Positions 25,720-33,481 of a stretch of 64,000 bases of DNA are shown piece by piece. The DNA comes from Bacillota bacterium (GTDB lineage Bacteria; Bacillota; Clostridia; Acetivibrionales; JAEZXR01). The stretch lies in the NCBI GenBank assembly GCA_023419605.1, contig JAEZXR010000125.1:62001-126000 (forward strand), written 5' to 3'. Numbering within the stretch: position 1 is the first letter of the stretch; each line of letters starts with the position of its first letter. Under the pieces are notes generated by a model that saw only the letters and a list, made by a program, of their open reading frames with translations, searched no databases and had not been told where the DNA came from. A program made the position numbers and the translations under genes.

Positions 25720-26403
25720 GTGTTTGATAAAATGAAGAATCCTGTTGATGCTTCTCGAATGGTAAAAATTCCAGGTGGAGAAACAGAATTAAGAGATGAT
25801 AGAGTAAAAAATAAATGGAAGGTCAAAATAAGACCGTTTCTTCTTGCCCAGTTTCCTGTGACGCAGGAGCTGTATTTTGCTATTACAGGAAAAATAGCTG
25901 TTTCCTCTGAAGAAGCGCAAAAGCCGGTTGTGAATATTTCCTGGAATGATGCCATTTCTTTTTGTAATTTGCTTTCTCTGGAAGCTGGATTGAAAGAGTG
26001 TTATTCTATAAGCAAAGAGAGTGAAGAGATCGTCTGCGATTGGGAAGCAGAGGGCTATCGACTTCCTTCGGAAGCGGAGTGGCAGTACGCATGTAAAGCA
26101 GGAACTACCGGATACAGGTACGGTGAGATTGATAAGATCGCCTGGTATGATGAAAATTCAGGCGGCAAGGCTCATGAAGTCGGAAGAAAAGAGCCCAATG
26201 CATGGGGCCTGTATGATATGATAGGAAATGTCTGGGAGTGGTGTTGGGATGTATATGATGAGAAGACCTATGGCACCTACCGAATTTTCCGGGGTGGCAG
26301 CTGGGCTGAGGAGGCCAGGGGGTGTGGGGCTTCCTGCCGCCGTCGAAGCCACCCGTCATTTTCCATTGATGACCTTGGATTTCGTATTGCGAGGTCTTTT
26401 TAA
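25720..26403 (+). CDS. Formylglycine-generating-enzyme-fold (SUMF1/EgtB/PvdO) protein
   Basis: A 227-residue FGE-sulfatase-domain protein: FPVTQELYFAITG, VVNISWNDAISFCNLLS, YRLPSEAEWQYACKAG, NAWGLYDMIGNVWEWCWD and FRGGSWAEEARGCGASCRRR are the ordered family blocks. True FGE uses two cysteines in the final block (positions of human C336 and C341). By alignment here the second is kept (RGC) and the first is replaced by Glu, so it is unlikely to be a copper-dependent FGE; other family members do varied oxidations or act in peptide modification. The start is GTG with GGAG 9 bases upstream. It stands alone between decayed genes and ubiD. No sulfatase is seen nearby. Confidence 0.8.
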   Translation: MFDKMKNPVDASRMVKIPGGETELRDDRVKNKWKVKIRPFLLAQFPVTQELYFAITGKIAVSSEEAQKPVVNISWNDAISFCNLLSLEAGLKECYSISKESEEIVCDWEAEGYRLPSEAEWQYACKAGTTGYRYGEIDKIAWYDENSGGKAHEVGRKEPNAWGLYDMIGNVWEWCWDVYDEKTYGTYRIFRGGSWAEEARGCGASCRRRSHPSFSIDDLGFRIARSF

Positions 26404-26423
26404 CCGGGGAAAAGCAGTCACCG

Positions 26424-26453
26424 TTGCACTGATCCTTAGTTTTGCTGTATTAT
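26424..26453 (+). promoter_or_regulatory. Putative sigma-A promoter of the ubiD-like gene
   Basis: TTGCAC (26424-26429) and TATTAT (26448-26453) with an 18-base spacer, about 60 bases ahead of the ATG. Confidence 0.45.
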
Positions 26454-26514
26454 TTATATACAATAGAACTGGCAACTACGTTGAATTTAGCGAAAGAAAT
26501 GAGGATAGTAAAGA

Positions 26515-28353
26515 ATGTATCATAATTTAGATGAATGTATTCTTGATTTGGAAAAATCCGGCCAGTTAGTTCGGGTGCAGGAACAAGTCGACCCGAACCT
26601 TGAGATGGCGGCTATACATAGGAGCGTGAATGCAGCTGGAGGCCCGGCGCTGTTGTTTGAAAATGTAAAGGGCTCGAGATTCCGGGCGGTATCTAATTTA
26701 TTCGGCAACCTGGAGAGAAGTAAATTCATTTTCAGAAAAACGCTAGAGGCAACAAAGGATGTAATTGCAGTACGCAATCATCCGATGAGCATATTGAAAA
26801 ACCCACTCAAACATTTCCATACGGGGTTGGCAGCTTCAAAGGCACTCCCCTTGAAAAAAGCGGGTAATCAATTGCTTGGGTTCCAGGAGATACAAATTTC
26901 CGATCTTCCGCTTATCCACCATTGGCCAAAGGATGGAGGGGCCTTCGTCACTTTGCCCCAAGTTTATACAGAAGATCCGGAAAAGCCTGGAATTATGAAT
27001 AGCAATTTAGGCATGTACCGGGTTCAGCTTAGCGGCAACGATTATACCATGAATAAGGAAGTTGGCTTGCACTATCAAATTCACCGTGGCATCGGTGTTC
27101 ATCAAAAAAAAGCCAACAAGCTGGGTATTCCGCTAAAGGTGAGTATTTTTGTCGGAGGGCCTCCTGCTCATACGCTGGCGGCGATTATGCCGTTACCGGA
27201 AGGTCTCAGTGAAATGACATTTGCCGGTATGCTTTCCGGACGTAATTTCCGTTATTGCTACTTTGACGGTTATTGTATCAGCCTGGATGCCGATTTCGTC
27301 ATTACAGGCGAAGTTTATCCCGGCGAAACGAAGCCGGAAGGCCCTTTTGGCGATCATATCGGATATTACAGCCTTACGCATGATTTTCCTTTAATGAGGG
27401 TGCATAAAGTATTTGCCAAGTCCAACGGAATATGGCCGTTTACGGTTGTCGGCCGCCCCCCTCAGGAAGATACGGCTTTCGGGGAACTCATCCATGAGAT
27501 AACCGGGAGTGCGGTAAAACAGGAAATTCCCGGTGTGAAAGAAGTCCATGCTATAGACGCAGCAGGCGTTCATCCGTTGTTATTTGCAATCGGAAGTGAA
27601 CGTTACACACCCTACCGGAACGTCAAGCAGCCCGCTGAAATCCTTACCATTGCAAACCGGATTTTAGGAACAGGACAGCTAAGCCTGGCTAAGTATTTAT
27701 TTATTACAGCGGAAGAGAATCAGCCCTTGGATACCCATAAGGAAATAGAATTTCTAACGTATATACTAGAACGAATTGACCTGCATCGCGACATTCATTT
27801 TCAAACGAATACGACCATTGATACCCTTGATTATTCGGGGACAGGGTTAAATGCAGGCAGTAAGGTAGTAATTGCCGCCTATGGTGATAAAAAAAGAAGC
27901 TTGTGCCGGGAGGTTCCGGAACCATTGAAGGATTTAAGCAGCTTCAGAAATCCACGTTTAGTGATGCCGGGAATCGTTGCTATTGAAGGGCCGGAATTTT
28001 CAAATTACCAGCAGGCACAAAAGCAATTGGACGAGTTAACTTCAGCCATTCAGGCAAGAGGCGTGATGCCGGACTGTCCAATGATGATCCTCTGCGATGA
28101 CAGCTCCTTTATAAGTGGTTCGCTTCAAAACTTTTTCTGGGCAACATTTACGAGAAGTAACCCGTCTCATGATATTTACGGCGTTAACAGTTATTATGAA
28201 AACAAGCACTGGGCCTGTGACAATATGATTATCGATATCCGCACGAAACCACACCACGCACCGCCGCTAATCCCTGACCCGACAGTTGAAAAAAACATTG
28301 AGCGGTTGTTTGCAAAGGGAGGAAGCTTACACAAGGTTAAGTTAAATTCATAG
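26515..28353 (+). CDS. UbiD-family prenylated-FMN-dependent (de)carboxylase
   Basis: A 612-residue UbiD-family enzyme, longer than E. coli UbiD (about 500). These enzymes use prenylated FMN and a divalent metal to add or remove CO2 on unsaturated or aromatic acids. Diagnostic blocks are present: NSNLGMYR, whose R169 matches the catalytic Arg (R173 in Fdc1), and GEVYPGETKPEGPFGDHIGYY, where E266 and E271 keep the five-residue spacing of Fdc1 E277/E282. The last 100 residues form the C-terminal oligomerisation region. GAGGAT precedes the ATG. No UbiX-type flavin prenyltransferase is in the window, so the cofactor must come from elsewhere. It is 107 bases ahead of a U32 gene. The substrate is unknown. 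Confidence 0.88.
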   Translation: MYHNLDECILDLEKSGQLVRVQEQVDPNLEMAAIHRSVNAAGGPALLFENVKGSRFRAVSNLFGNLERSKFIFRKTLEATKDVIAVRNHPMSILKNPLKHFHTGLAASKALPLKKAGNQLLGFQEIQISDLPLIHHWPKDGGAFVTLPQVYTEDPEKPGIMNSNLGMYRVQLSGNDYTMNKEVGLHYQIHRGIGVHQKKANKLGIPLKVSIFVGGPPAHTLAAIMPLPEGLSEMTFAGMLSGRNFRYCYFDGYCISLDADFVITGEVYPGETKPEGPFGDHIGYYSLTHDFPLMRVHKVFAKSNGIWPFTVVGRPPQEDTAFGELIHEITGSAVKQEIPGVKEVHAIDAAGVHPLLFAIGSERYTPYRNVKQPAEILTIANRILGTGQLSLAKYLFITAEENQPLDTHKEIEFLTYILERIDLHRDIHFQTNTTIDTLDYSGTGLNAGSKVVIAAYGDKKRSLCREVPEPLKDLSSFRNPRLVMPGIVAIEGPEFSNYQQAQKQLDELTSAIQARGVMPDCPMMILCDDSSFISGSLQNFFWATFTRSNPSHDIYGVNSYYENKHWACDNMIIDIRTKPHHAPPLIPDPTVEKNIERLFAKGGSLHKVKLNS

Positions 28354-28387
28354 ATGTAAATGAAAAGTAAGGGGCTGTCTGCTCGTA

Positions 28388-28416
28388 TTGTCGAAGGCGC
28401 AGTAAAATGTTAAAAT
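28388..28416 (+). promoter_or_regulatory. Putative promoter of the U32 gene
   Basis: TTGTCG (28388-28393) and TAAAAT (28411-28416) with a 17-base spacer, 44 bases ahead of the ATG. Confidence 0.5.
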
Positions 28417-28460
28417 AGAAAAAACGTTTGTATTTTTAGGGAGAAACTGAGAGGATAAAA

Positions 28461-30344
28461 ATGACAAGATACTTTAACGACAAACCGGTAGAGCTGCTGG
28501 CTCCTGCCGGAAACTTTGAAACCTTCAAAGGAATTATTACCTTAGGTTGTGATGCCGTGTATTTCGGCGGCAAGAATTTAAATATGCGCCTGCACCGTAA
28601 GGACTATAACTTTACAAACGAGGAGCTGTTTGAGGCGGTTAAAATAGCGCATTCACTGGGCAAAAAAGCGTATATTACCGTAAATAATTTATATAGCGAT
28701 CAGGAACTGGACCAGCTGAAGGAGTTTCTGCTGCTATTGGGGGAAGTAAAGCCCCATGCGCTGATTGTTCAGGACTTGAGCGTCATTGCCTTATTGAAGG
28801 AGCTATCTGTGGATTTGCCGGTACATGCGTCGGTGATGATGAATGTGCATAATCTGCAAAGCATATATGCATTACAGGAAATGAGTGTCACAAGGGTGGT
28901 TCTGTCCCGTGAAGCACCCCTATCCTATAGCAAATATCTAGCGGCGAAGACAAATATGGAATTGGAATATTTTGTGCACGGGGATATGTGTGTGGCCCAT
29001 GGAGGGCAGTGCCTCTACAGCGGCATACTGTTCGGGCAAAGCTCCAACAGGGGGCGCTGTTTGAAGCCATGCCGTTGGGGATATCAGGTACTGCATGACG
29101 GGACGGAGTATCGGACAGAATTCCCGCTGGCGGTAAAGGATATGTGCATGTACGAGCATATTCCCGAGTTGATTGACGGTGGAATCACATCCTTCAAAAT
29201 TGAGGGACGTATGCGTACTTTGGATTACCTGACCATGCTCATTCAGGCTTACGGAGATAGTATTGACAGGTATATCGAAGATCCCCTTTCCTATGACCGG
29301 ACCCAAAGTTCCCTGCTTCTACATGAAAACCGTAAGAGGGATACTTCGACTGCCTATGCCTTTGGCAACCCCGGCCTCAGCAATATTAACACGCGGTATG
29401 AAGGAACCGGCACGCTGTTCAGCAGCGGAAAGGTGTTTAGCATGGCAACGGAAGAAAGGGAATCTTCTAAAGAAAAGATCCAGAAAGTCAACCGGCAGCT
29501 CGAAGAGCACAGTATAGGCTTTAAAGAGAAAGCAAAACTATGTGTAAAGGTTAACAATATCCGGCAAGCGAAAGTGTGCCTGGACTTAAAAGTGGATGCC
29601 ATCTATCTATCCGGAGATGTTTTTTTGCCGGATAAGCCTTTTTCAAAGCAGCAGATGAAGGAACTTGCTGAAATCAAGGGAGAAACCCGAATTTATCTCT
29701 GCATGCCGCACATGACCTTCGATACGCAATTTGAACAGTATGAACAGCTGCTGGCATACGGTTTACCGGTTGATGGGCTGATGGCAACCAATATCGGCGG
29801 AATTCGGGCATTTAAGGATATTGCCCTGATCGGCGATTATCCTTTAAATATTCTTAACCGTAAGTCGGCGGAATTGTATACAGAACTGGGACTTGAGCGA
29901 TTTACCGTTACTCCGGAGGCTACGCTTTCAGAAGCAATCACCATTTTTAACCGCATGGGGTCCCGTACAGAGTTGATTGTACACGGATCTCCAACTGTAA
30001 TGTACATGGAGCATGACCTATATGACAATGTGAACCAGGACCGGAGCGGACTGTTGTTTTTAACCGATGAAGGCGGATTCCAGCATCCGGTTTACAAAGA
30101 TCAGTATGGCAGAAACCATATGCTTTTATATAAGAATTTCTGTTATCTGCCAATTCTTAAGGGGCTTTACCGGGCCGGGTTGTCCCACTTCCGCATTGAA
30201 GCTTCCCACCTGCCGGAGCAGGAACTGGCCCGGATTATCACAGTGTACCAACAGGCACTGCGGGAACCGGATACCTGTGAAGCTTTATACGAGAATCTGG
30301 AACCCATTCATTCAGGCTGGACTCTCGGTTCTTTTGGATTATAA
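28461..30344 (+). CDS. U32-family Fe-S protein (peptidase U32 / hydroxylase-related)
   Basis: A 627-residue U32-family protein. VELLAPAGNFETFKGIITLGCDAVYFGG is the canonical start of the TIM-barrel-like domain. C177, C184, C200 and C204 (CVAHGGQCLYSG; NRGRCLKPCR) form the C-x6-C-x15-C-x3-C pattern that binds a 4Fe-4S cluster in this family. Members include the RNA hydroxylation proteins RlhA and TrhP/YegQ and the anaerobic ubiquinone hydroxylation pair UbiU/UbiV; older peptidase naming is weakly founded. The C-terminal 230 residues form an additional domain. Placement after ubiD is suggestive of quinone or aromatic chemistry, but RNA modification is equally possible. The stop codon is fused to the edge of the dispersed repeat copy 2. 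Confidence 0.85.
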   Translation: MTRYFNDKPVELLAPAGNFETFKGIITLGCDAVYFGGKNLNMRLHRKDYNFTNEELFEAVKIAHSLGKKAYITVNNLYSDQELDQLKEFLLLLGEVKPHALIVQDLSVIALLKELSVDLPVHASVMMNVHNLQSIYALQEMSVTRVVLSREAPLSYSKYLAAKTNMELEYFVHGDMCVAHGGQCLYSGILFGQSSNRGRCLKPCRWGYQVLHDGTEYRTEFPLAVKDMCMYEHIPELIDGGITSFKIEGRMRTLDYLTMLIQAYGDSIDRYIEDPLSYDRTQSSLLLHENRKRDTSTAYAFGNPGLSNINTRYEGTGTLFSSGKVFSMATEERESSKEKIQKVNRQLEEHSIGFKEKAKLCVKVNNIRQAKVCLDLKVDAIYLSGDVFLPDKPFSKQQMKELAEIKGETRIYLCMPHMTFDTQFEQYEQLLAYGLPVDGLMATNIGGIRAFKDIALIGDYPLNILNRKSAELYTELGLERFTVTPEATLSEAITIFNRMGSRTELIVHGSPTVMYMEHDLYDNVNQDRSGLLFLTDEGGFQHPVYKDQYGRNHMLLYKNFCYLPILKGLYRAGLSHFRIEASHLPEQELARIITVYQQALREPDTCEALYENLEPIHSGWTLGSFGL

Positions 30345-30472
30345 CAACGGAAGAAATTGTATAGCAATTTCAACACACCGTTTCAACGAGGCGGGAGATA
30401 TGCTCCCCGCCTGTTAAATTTAATCGGTACCCGCCACCTGTAGAGGGGGGGACATCTTATGTCTCGTTATAA
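30339..30472 (-). repeat. Dispersed structured repeat, copy 2 (opposite orientation)
   Basis: The reverse complement of this 134-base segment matches 9262-9438 throughout, lacking only the 42-base insertion. Its left edge supplies the TAA stop of the U32 gene, and its right edge (GTTATAA) touches the GGAGG ribosome site of the next gene. The hairpin AGGCGGGAG/CTCCCCGCCT is better paired here than in copy 1. Confidence 0.7.
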
Positions 30473-30486
30473 GGAGGAATGCTGCA

Positions 30487-31713
30487 ATGAGCGCAGAAGA
30501 AATTTTACAAATGCGCAGGGAGTATTTAATGCCCTGCCTCGGCTATTTTTATAAAAATCCCCCCGTACTGGTTCGGGGAGAAATGCAGTATCTATATGAC
30601 GAAAGCGGAAAGAAATACCTGGACTTTTTTGCAGGTGTTTCGGTAATGAACTGCGGTCACAGCAATCCGGAGGTTTTAAACCGGGTGATCCAACAGCTGA
30701 GTACCCTGCAGCATGTTACCAATATTTATCTGACCCAGCCGGTTGTGGAGCTGGCTAAACGGCTGAGCGAGGTTTTGCCGGGGAACTTGCACAATTCGTT
30801 TTTCTGCATGTCCGGTTCTGAGGCGAATGAAGGCGCTATGCTGCTGGCCAGAATTTACACAGGCAAGCGAAAATTTATTGCTTTAAAAAACAGCCTGCAC
30901 GGCAGGACGCATTTAACCATGTCGGCCACTTCCATACCCATGTGGCGTGCAGATCCTTTTTTATCGGAGGATTTCTATTTTGTGTCCCATTCGCCGGAAA
31001 AAACTCTTTCGGAAATAGAAACGGTTCTAAGACAAGATACAGATATTGCGGCGTTTATATGTGAACCGATTTTGGGGAATGGAGGCATCATTACTCCTCC
31101 TGACGGGTACTTTTGCGAGATTAGCGCTCTGCTGAAACGCTATGGCGTTCTCATGATCTGCGACGAAGTCCAGACAGGCTTTGCCCGTACCGGCAGCATG
31201 TTCGCAATCGAACAATACGGCGTTGTCCCTGATATTATGACAATGTCGAAAGCCCTGGGGAATGGAATACCCATCGCTGCTTTCTCCACAACAAAGGAGA
31301 TTGCCGCCACTTTTACAACACCATCCGCCTCCACCTTGGGAGGGAATCCTGTTGCGTGTGCGGCTGCTTTAGCTGTACTGGATTATATAGCAGACCATGA
31401 TTTATGTACCCGTGCAAAAACGCTTGGGAGCTTACTGCTGGAAAAACTCAATGGTTTAAAAAGTAAACATTCCATTGTGGGAGAGGTGCGGGGAAAAGGC
31501 CTAATGCTTGGCATGGAACTGCGCGATGAAAACAATGAGCCCCTTGCTGCGAAAACCGATGCTGTGCTGGAGAGGCTCAAGGACGATGGAATTATTTTGG
31601 GAAGAAATGGACTCTACCGCAATGTTCTTGCTTTCCAGCCTCCTTTGGTGATCCAGGAATCCGATATAGATTTTTTAGTGGAAAAATTAGATTATGCCCT
31701 GGGCAATCTATGA
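30487..31713 (+). CDS. Class III PLP-dependent aminotransferase
   Basis: A 408-residue fold-type I aminotransferase of class III. Blocks seen: YLDFFAGVSVMNCGHSNP, CMSGSEANEGAMLLAR (phosphate cup), LICDEVQTGFARTG with the PLP-nitrogen-binding Asp, and TMSKALGNGIPIAAF with the Schiff-base lysine K255. Relatives include alanine-glyoxylate, omega-amino acid and acetylornithine aminotransferases; overall pattern is closest to AGXT2-like enzymes, so it moves an amino group from an omega or alpha amine to a keto acid. AAGGAGGAAT gives a strong ribosome site 7 bases from ATG. It follows the U32 gene after 142 bases filled by the repeat. A terminator lies at 31731. Confidence 0.85.
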   Translation: MSAEEILQMRREYLMPCLGYFYKNPPVLVRGEMQYLYDESGKKYLDFFAGVSVMNCGHSNPEVLNRVIQQLSTLQHVTNIYLTQPVVELAKRLSEVLPGNLHNSFFCMSGSEANEGAMLLARIYTGKRKFIALKNSLHGRTHLTMSATSIPMWRADPFLSEDFYFVSHSPEKTLSEIETVLRQDTDIAAFICEPILGNGGIITPPDGYFCEISALLKRYGVLMICDEVQTGFARTGSMFAIEQYGVVPDIMTMSKALGNGIPIAAFSTTKEIAATFTTPSASTLGGNPVACAAALAVLDYIADHDLCTRAKTLGSLLLEKLNGLKSKHSIVGEVRGKGLMLGMELRDENNEPLAAKTDAVLERLKDDGIILGRNGLYRNVLAFQPPLVIQESDIDFLVEKLDYALGNL

Positions 31714-31730
31714 TTTAATTTAAAGAAGCC

Positions 31731-31779
31731 ATAAGAAAAGCGCTAACTGAGAAATTATAGCAGTTGGTGCTTTTCTTAT
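31731..31779. terminator. Bidirectional terminator between convergent genes
   Basis: A 19-bp stem (31731-31749 with 31761-31779, two G-U pairs) around an 11-nt loop. T-runs occur in both directions (CTTTTCTTAT and, on the other strand, the same), fitting use by both the aminotransferase and the peroxidase gene. Confidence 0.8.
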
Positions 31780-31838
31780 CTATGTGCCTATTATCTCTTT
31801 TGAAATGAAAACATCAGGATTGGGGGCATTCTGTCTCC

Positions 31839-32321
31839 TTACTGTTTTTCTAGAAGTTTTTGGATATCTCCATCGATTTTCTCCGGTTTTACCGTCGGGC
31901 CATAGCGTTGAACGACCCGGCCATTTTGATCAATCAAAAACTTGGTAAAATTCCATTTGATTGAGGGGTTCAGAACACCGCCTTTTTGTTTTTTCAAATA
32001 AGAATACAGCGGTTCTTCGTTTTTTCCGTTTACATCAATTTTCGCAAAAATTCTGAATTGTACTTGATAGTTAAGCTGGCAAAAGCCAACAATTTCAGAC
32101 TCTGTGCCCGGGGCCTGGTTTGCAAACTGGTTACAGGGAAAATCCAATATTTCAAAGCCCTGGGATTGATATTTTTCATAGAGCTTTTCCAATCCCTGAT
32201 ATTGAGGGGTAAATCCGCAGCCGGTTGCCGTATTGACAATCAGCAGTACCTTTCCTTCATATTCACGCATGGAAACCTGATTTCCTTTTGCGTCCTTTAC
32301 CGTATAATCATAAAGGCTCAT
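31839..32321 (-). CDS. Glutathione-peroxidase-family thiol peroxidase
   Basis: A 160-residue GPx-family protein on the minus strand. NTATGCGFTPQYQGLEKLY holds the peroxidatic Cys35 (Cys, not selenocysteine), FPCNQFANQ gives the Gln and a second Cys region, and IKWNFTKFLID gives the Trp/Asn of the catalytic tetrad. Bacterial members of this type usually reduce lipid or organic hydroperoxides with thioredoxin rather than glutathione. It is divergent from an OhrR-like regulator, and a perfect sigma-A promoter (TTGACA, 17, TACAAT) overlapping an operator lies in the shared region, so it should be induced by organic peroxide. Confidence 0.9.
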   Translation of the reverse strand: MSLYDYTVKDAKGNQVSMREYEGKVLLIVNTATGCGFTPQYQGLEKLYEKYQSQGFEILDFPCNQFANQAPGTESEIVGFCQLNYQVQFRIFAKIDVNGKNEEPLYSYLKKQKGGVLNPSIKWNFTKFLIDQNGRVVQRYGPTVKPEKIDGDIQKLLEKQ

Positions 32322-32360
32322 TATTTATTCAGCTCCCTATATAATAATTTAAAACAATTT

Positions 32361-32435
32361 AATTGTATACAATTTATAAGCTCTTGTCAATACCTTCACC
32401 TTGACTTCCCTAAATTAATTGTATACAATTAATTT
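32361..32435. promoter_or_regulatory. Two OhrR-type operators over divergent promoters
   Basis: AATTGTATACAATT occurs at 32361-32374 and again at 32417-32430; the second is the core of a perfect 24-bp palindrome (32412-32435). On the minus strand TTGACA (32390-32385) and TACAAT (32367-32362) have a 17-base spacer; on the plus strand TTGACT (32401-32406) and TACAAT (32424-32429) also have 17. Each operator covers one -10 element. The repeat matches the known OhrR box (TACAATT/AATTGTA). Confidence 0.85.
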
Positions 32436-32474
32436 GTGAGTTTTTTATTAAATACTTGAGAGGAGGCCACTGCC

Positions 32475-32957
32475 GTGGCAGCGAAACAAGAGAAAAAACC
32501 GGAGCTTTATGAGACAGCAGCCTTTCAGGCGGATGAACTATTGAAGCTGGATAACCAGCTGTGCTTTGCTTTTTATGTTTGCTCCAAAGAGATAATCAAG
32601 AAATACCGGCCGCTGTTATCCCCCCTGGGCCTTACCTATACCGGATATATTGCCATGTTGGCCCTTTGGGAAAAGGATGATATTACGGTCAAGGAACTGG
32701 GCGAGAGGCTTTACCTGGATTCCGGCACGCTGACTCCGCTTCTGAAAAAGCTGCAGTCGCTGGGCTATATTAACCGGCTCCGCAGTGAAAGTAATGAGCG
32801 GAATGTGTATGTAACGCTAACCCATAAGGGACGTGAGTTGAAAAAGGAAGCTGCACAGGTCCCCGTCAAGCTGGCAAGTTCCCTTGGGTGCGGCCTTGAA
32901 AATGCCGGGCAGATTTTGGAGCAGCTCCGCCAGATCATGAAACTGATTGCTGAGTAG
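32475..32957 (+). CDS. MarR/OhrR-family peroxide-sensing repressor
   Basis: A 160-residue MarR-family regulator. LDNQLCFAFYVCSKEI near residue 25 matches the OhrR N-terminus with its reactive cysteine (C30), which is oxidised by organic hydroperoxides and releases DNA. The winged helix covers residues 70-115 (ITVKELGERLYLDSGTLTPLLKKLQSLGYINR). The start is GTG with GGAGG about 9 bases upstream. It is divergent from a GPx gene with an operator over each promoter, so it most likely represses itself and the peroxidase. No ohr gene is in the window; GPx appears to take that place. Confidence 0.9.
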   Translation: MAAKQEKKPELYETAAFQADELLKLDNQLCFAFYVCSKEIIKKYRPLLSPLGLTYTGYIAMLALWEKDDITVKELGERLYLDSGTLTPLLKKLQSLGYINRLRSESNERNVYVTLTHKGRELKKEAAQVPVKLASSLGCGLENAGQILEQLRQIMKLIAE

Positions 32958-32976
32958 AAAGATATGGCATACTACG

Positions 32977-33099
32977 ATGTTCGAGGACTGTACACGCTGC
33001 AAAATTGCAATATTCGGAGTTGAAACGGATGAGTATAAAAATCTGAGTTTATCGGATAAAAATAAAGTAATTAAGGGGATGCGGAGTAAGAGGGAGTAA
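32977..33099 (+). CDS. Small ORF of unknown status
   Basis: A 40-codon frame 19 bases after the OhrR-like gene, beginning MFEDCTRCKIAIFGVETDEY. The CxxC at the start and the lysine-rich tail (NKVIKGMRSKRE) look protein-like, but there is no convincing ribosome binding site. It may be the surviving tail of a longer gene. I do not recognise a family. Confidence 0.25.
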   Translation: MFEDCTRCKIAIFGVETDEYKNLSLSDKNKVIKGMRSKRE

Positions 33100-33128
33100 A
33101 CCATACGTTCATAATGCAAGCTTAAGGC

Positions 33129-33202
33129 GTGTCGAAAACATAGGGTGCGTACGCCCGGTTGTTTGCCGGATTTCAGAGGTTAGAATCCTCTTGGATACAC
33201 CA
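33129..33202 (+). tRNA. tRNA-like RNA or pseudo-tRNA with CCA end, anticodon position GUU
   Basis: The 74-base segment fits the tRNA frame: acceptor GTGTCGA/TGGATAC (6 of 7 pairs, one G-U), anticodon stem CCCGG/CCGGA (4 of 5), 7-base loop TTGTTTG, 4-base variable region, a perfect 5-bp T stem AGAGG/CCTCT with loop TTAGAAT, then discriminator A and encoded CCA. Odd points are the lack of a paired D stem, A instead of C at the T-loop position 56, and U at position 37. It is followed by a terminator. It may be a decayed Asn-type tRNA, an unusual tRNA-like RNA, or an attachment-site relic. Confidence 0.4.
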
Positions 33203-33205
33203 AGT

Positions 33206-33236
33206 AAAGCCAAGGCGCTAAGCTTTGGCTTTTGTG
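33206..33236 (+). terminator. Terminator after the tRNA-like RNA
   Basis: An 11-bp stem AAAGCCAAGGC/GCTTTGGCTTT (one G-U) with loop GCTAA, starting four bases after the CCA end; only a short T-run follows. Confidence 0.65.
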
Positions 33237-33314
33237 TTGTAGTAGGAAGTAAATAGGGAGCTTTTAGCCGATGATCTTGAGGTTTTACAACAGGCTTGCC
33301 ATAGGGCTTATCCA

Positions 33315-33379
33315 GATTAAAAATTTTAAATGAAAGGTTAAAATTTTAGAATCCTCCGACCGGCTTCCCGTGGTAAGAT
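33315..33379 (+). promoter_or_regulatory. Candidate activator site and promoter of the second sugar transporter
   Basis: Two near-identical direct repeats, GATTAAAAATTTTAAATG (33315-33332) and GGTTAAAATTTTAGAATC (33336-33353), begin 21 bases apart, about two helical turns, as AraC-type dimers prefer. A weak -10 (TAAGAT, 33374-33379) lacks a -35. The YesN regulator encoded at 39057 is the natural candidate. Confidence 0.45.
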
Positions 33380-33481
33380 TACATTGTAGCAGAGAACGGA
33401 AAATGTGACCGAAGAGGGAATCAGCAGAGGGGCTCGGTTTTCTGCCCAGTGGTAAAAAGATAAAAGGAGGATGTCGTTCTT

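Noticed and set aside
26228..26530. Plus-strand frame of 100 codons between the FGE-fold and ubiD genes
   Set aside because: Its first half is a shifted frame of the FGE-fold gene, and it has no ribosome site or family pattern.
33385..33480. T-box or second copy of the leader element before the second binding-protein gene
   Set aside because: AATCAGCAG occurs there, but there is no GCTGATT partner, outer stem or T-box sequence; only a simple long stem can be drawn.
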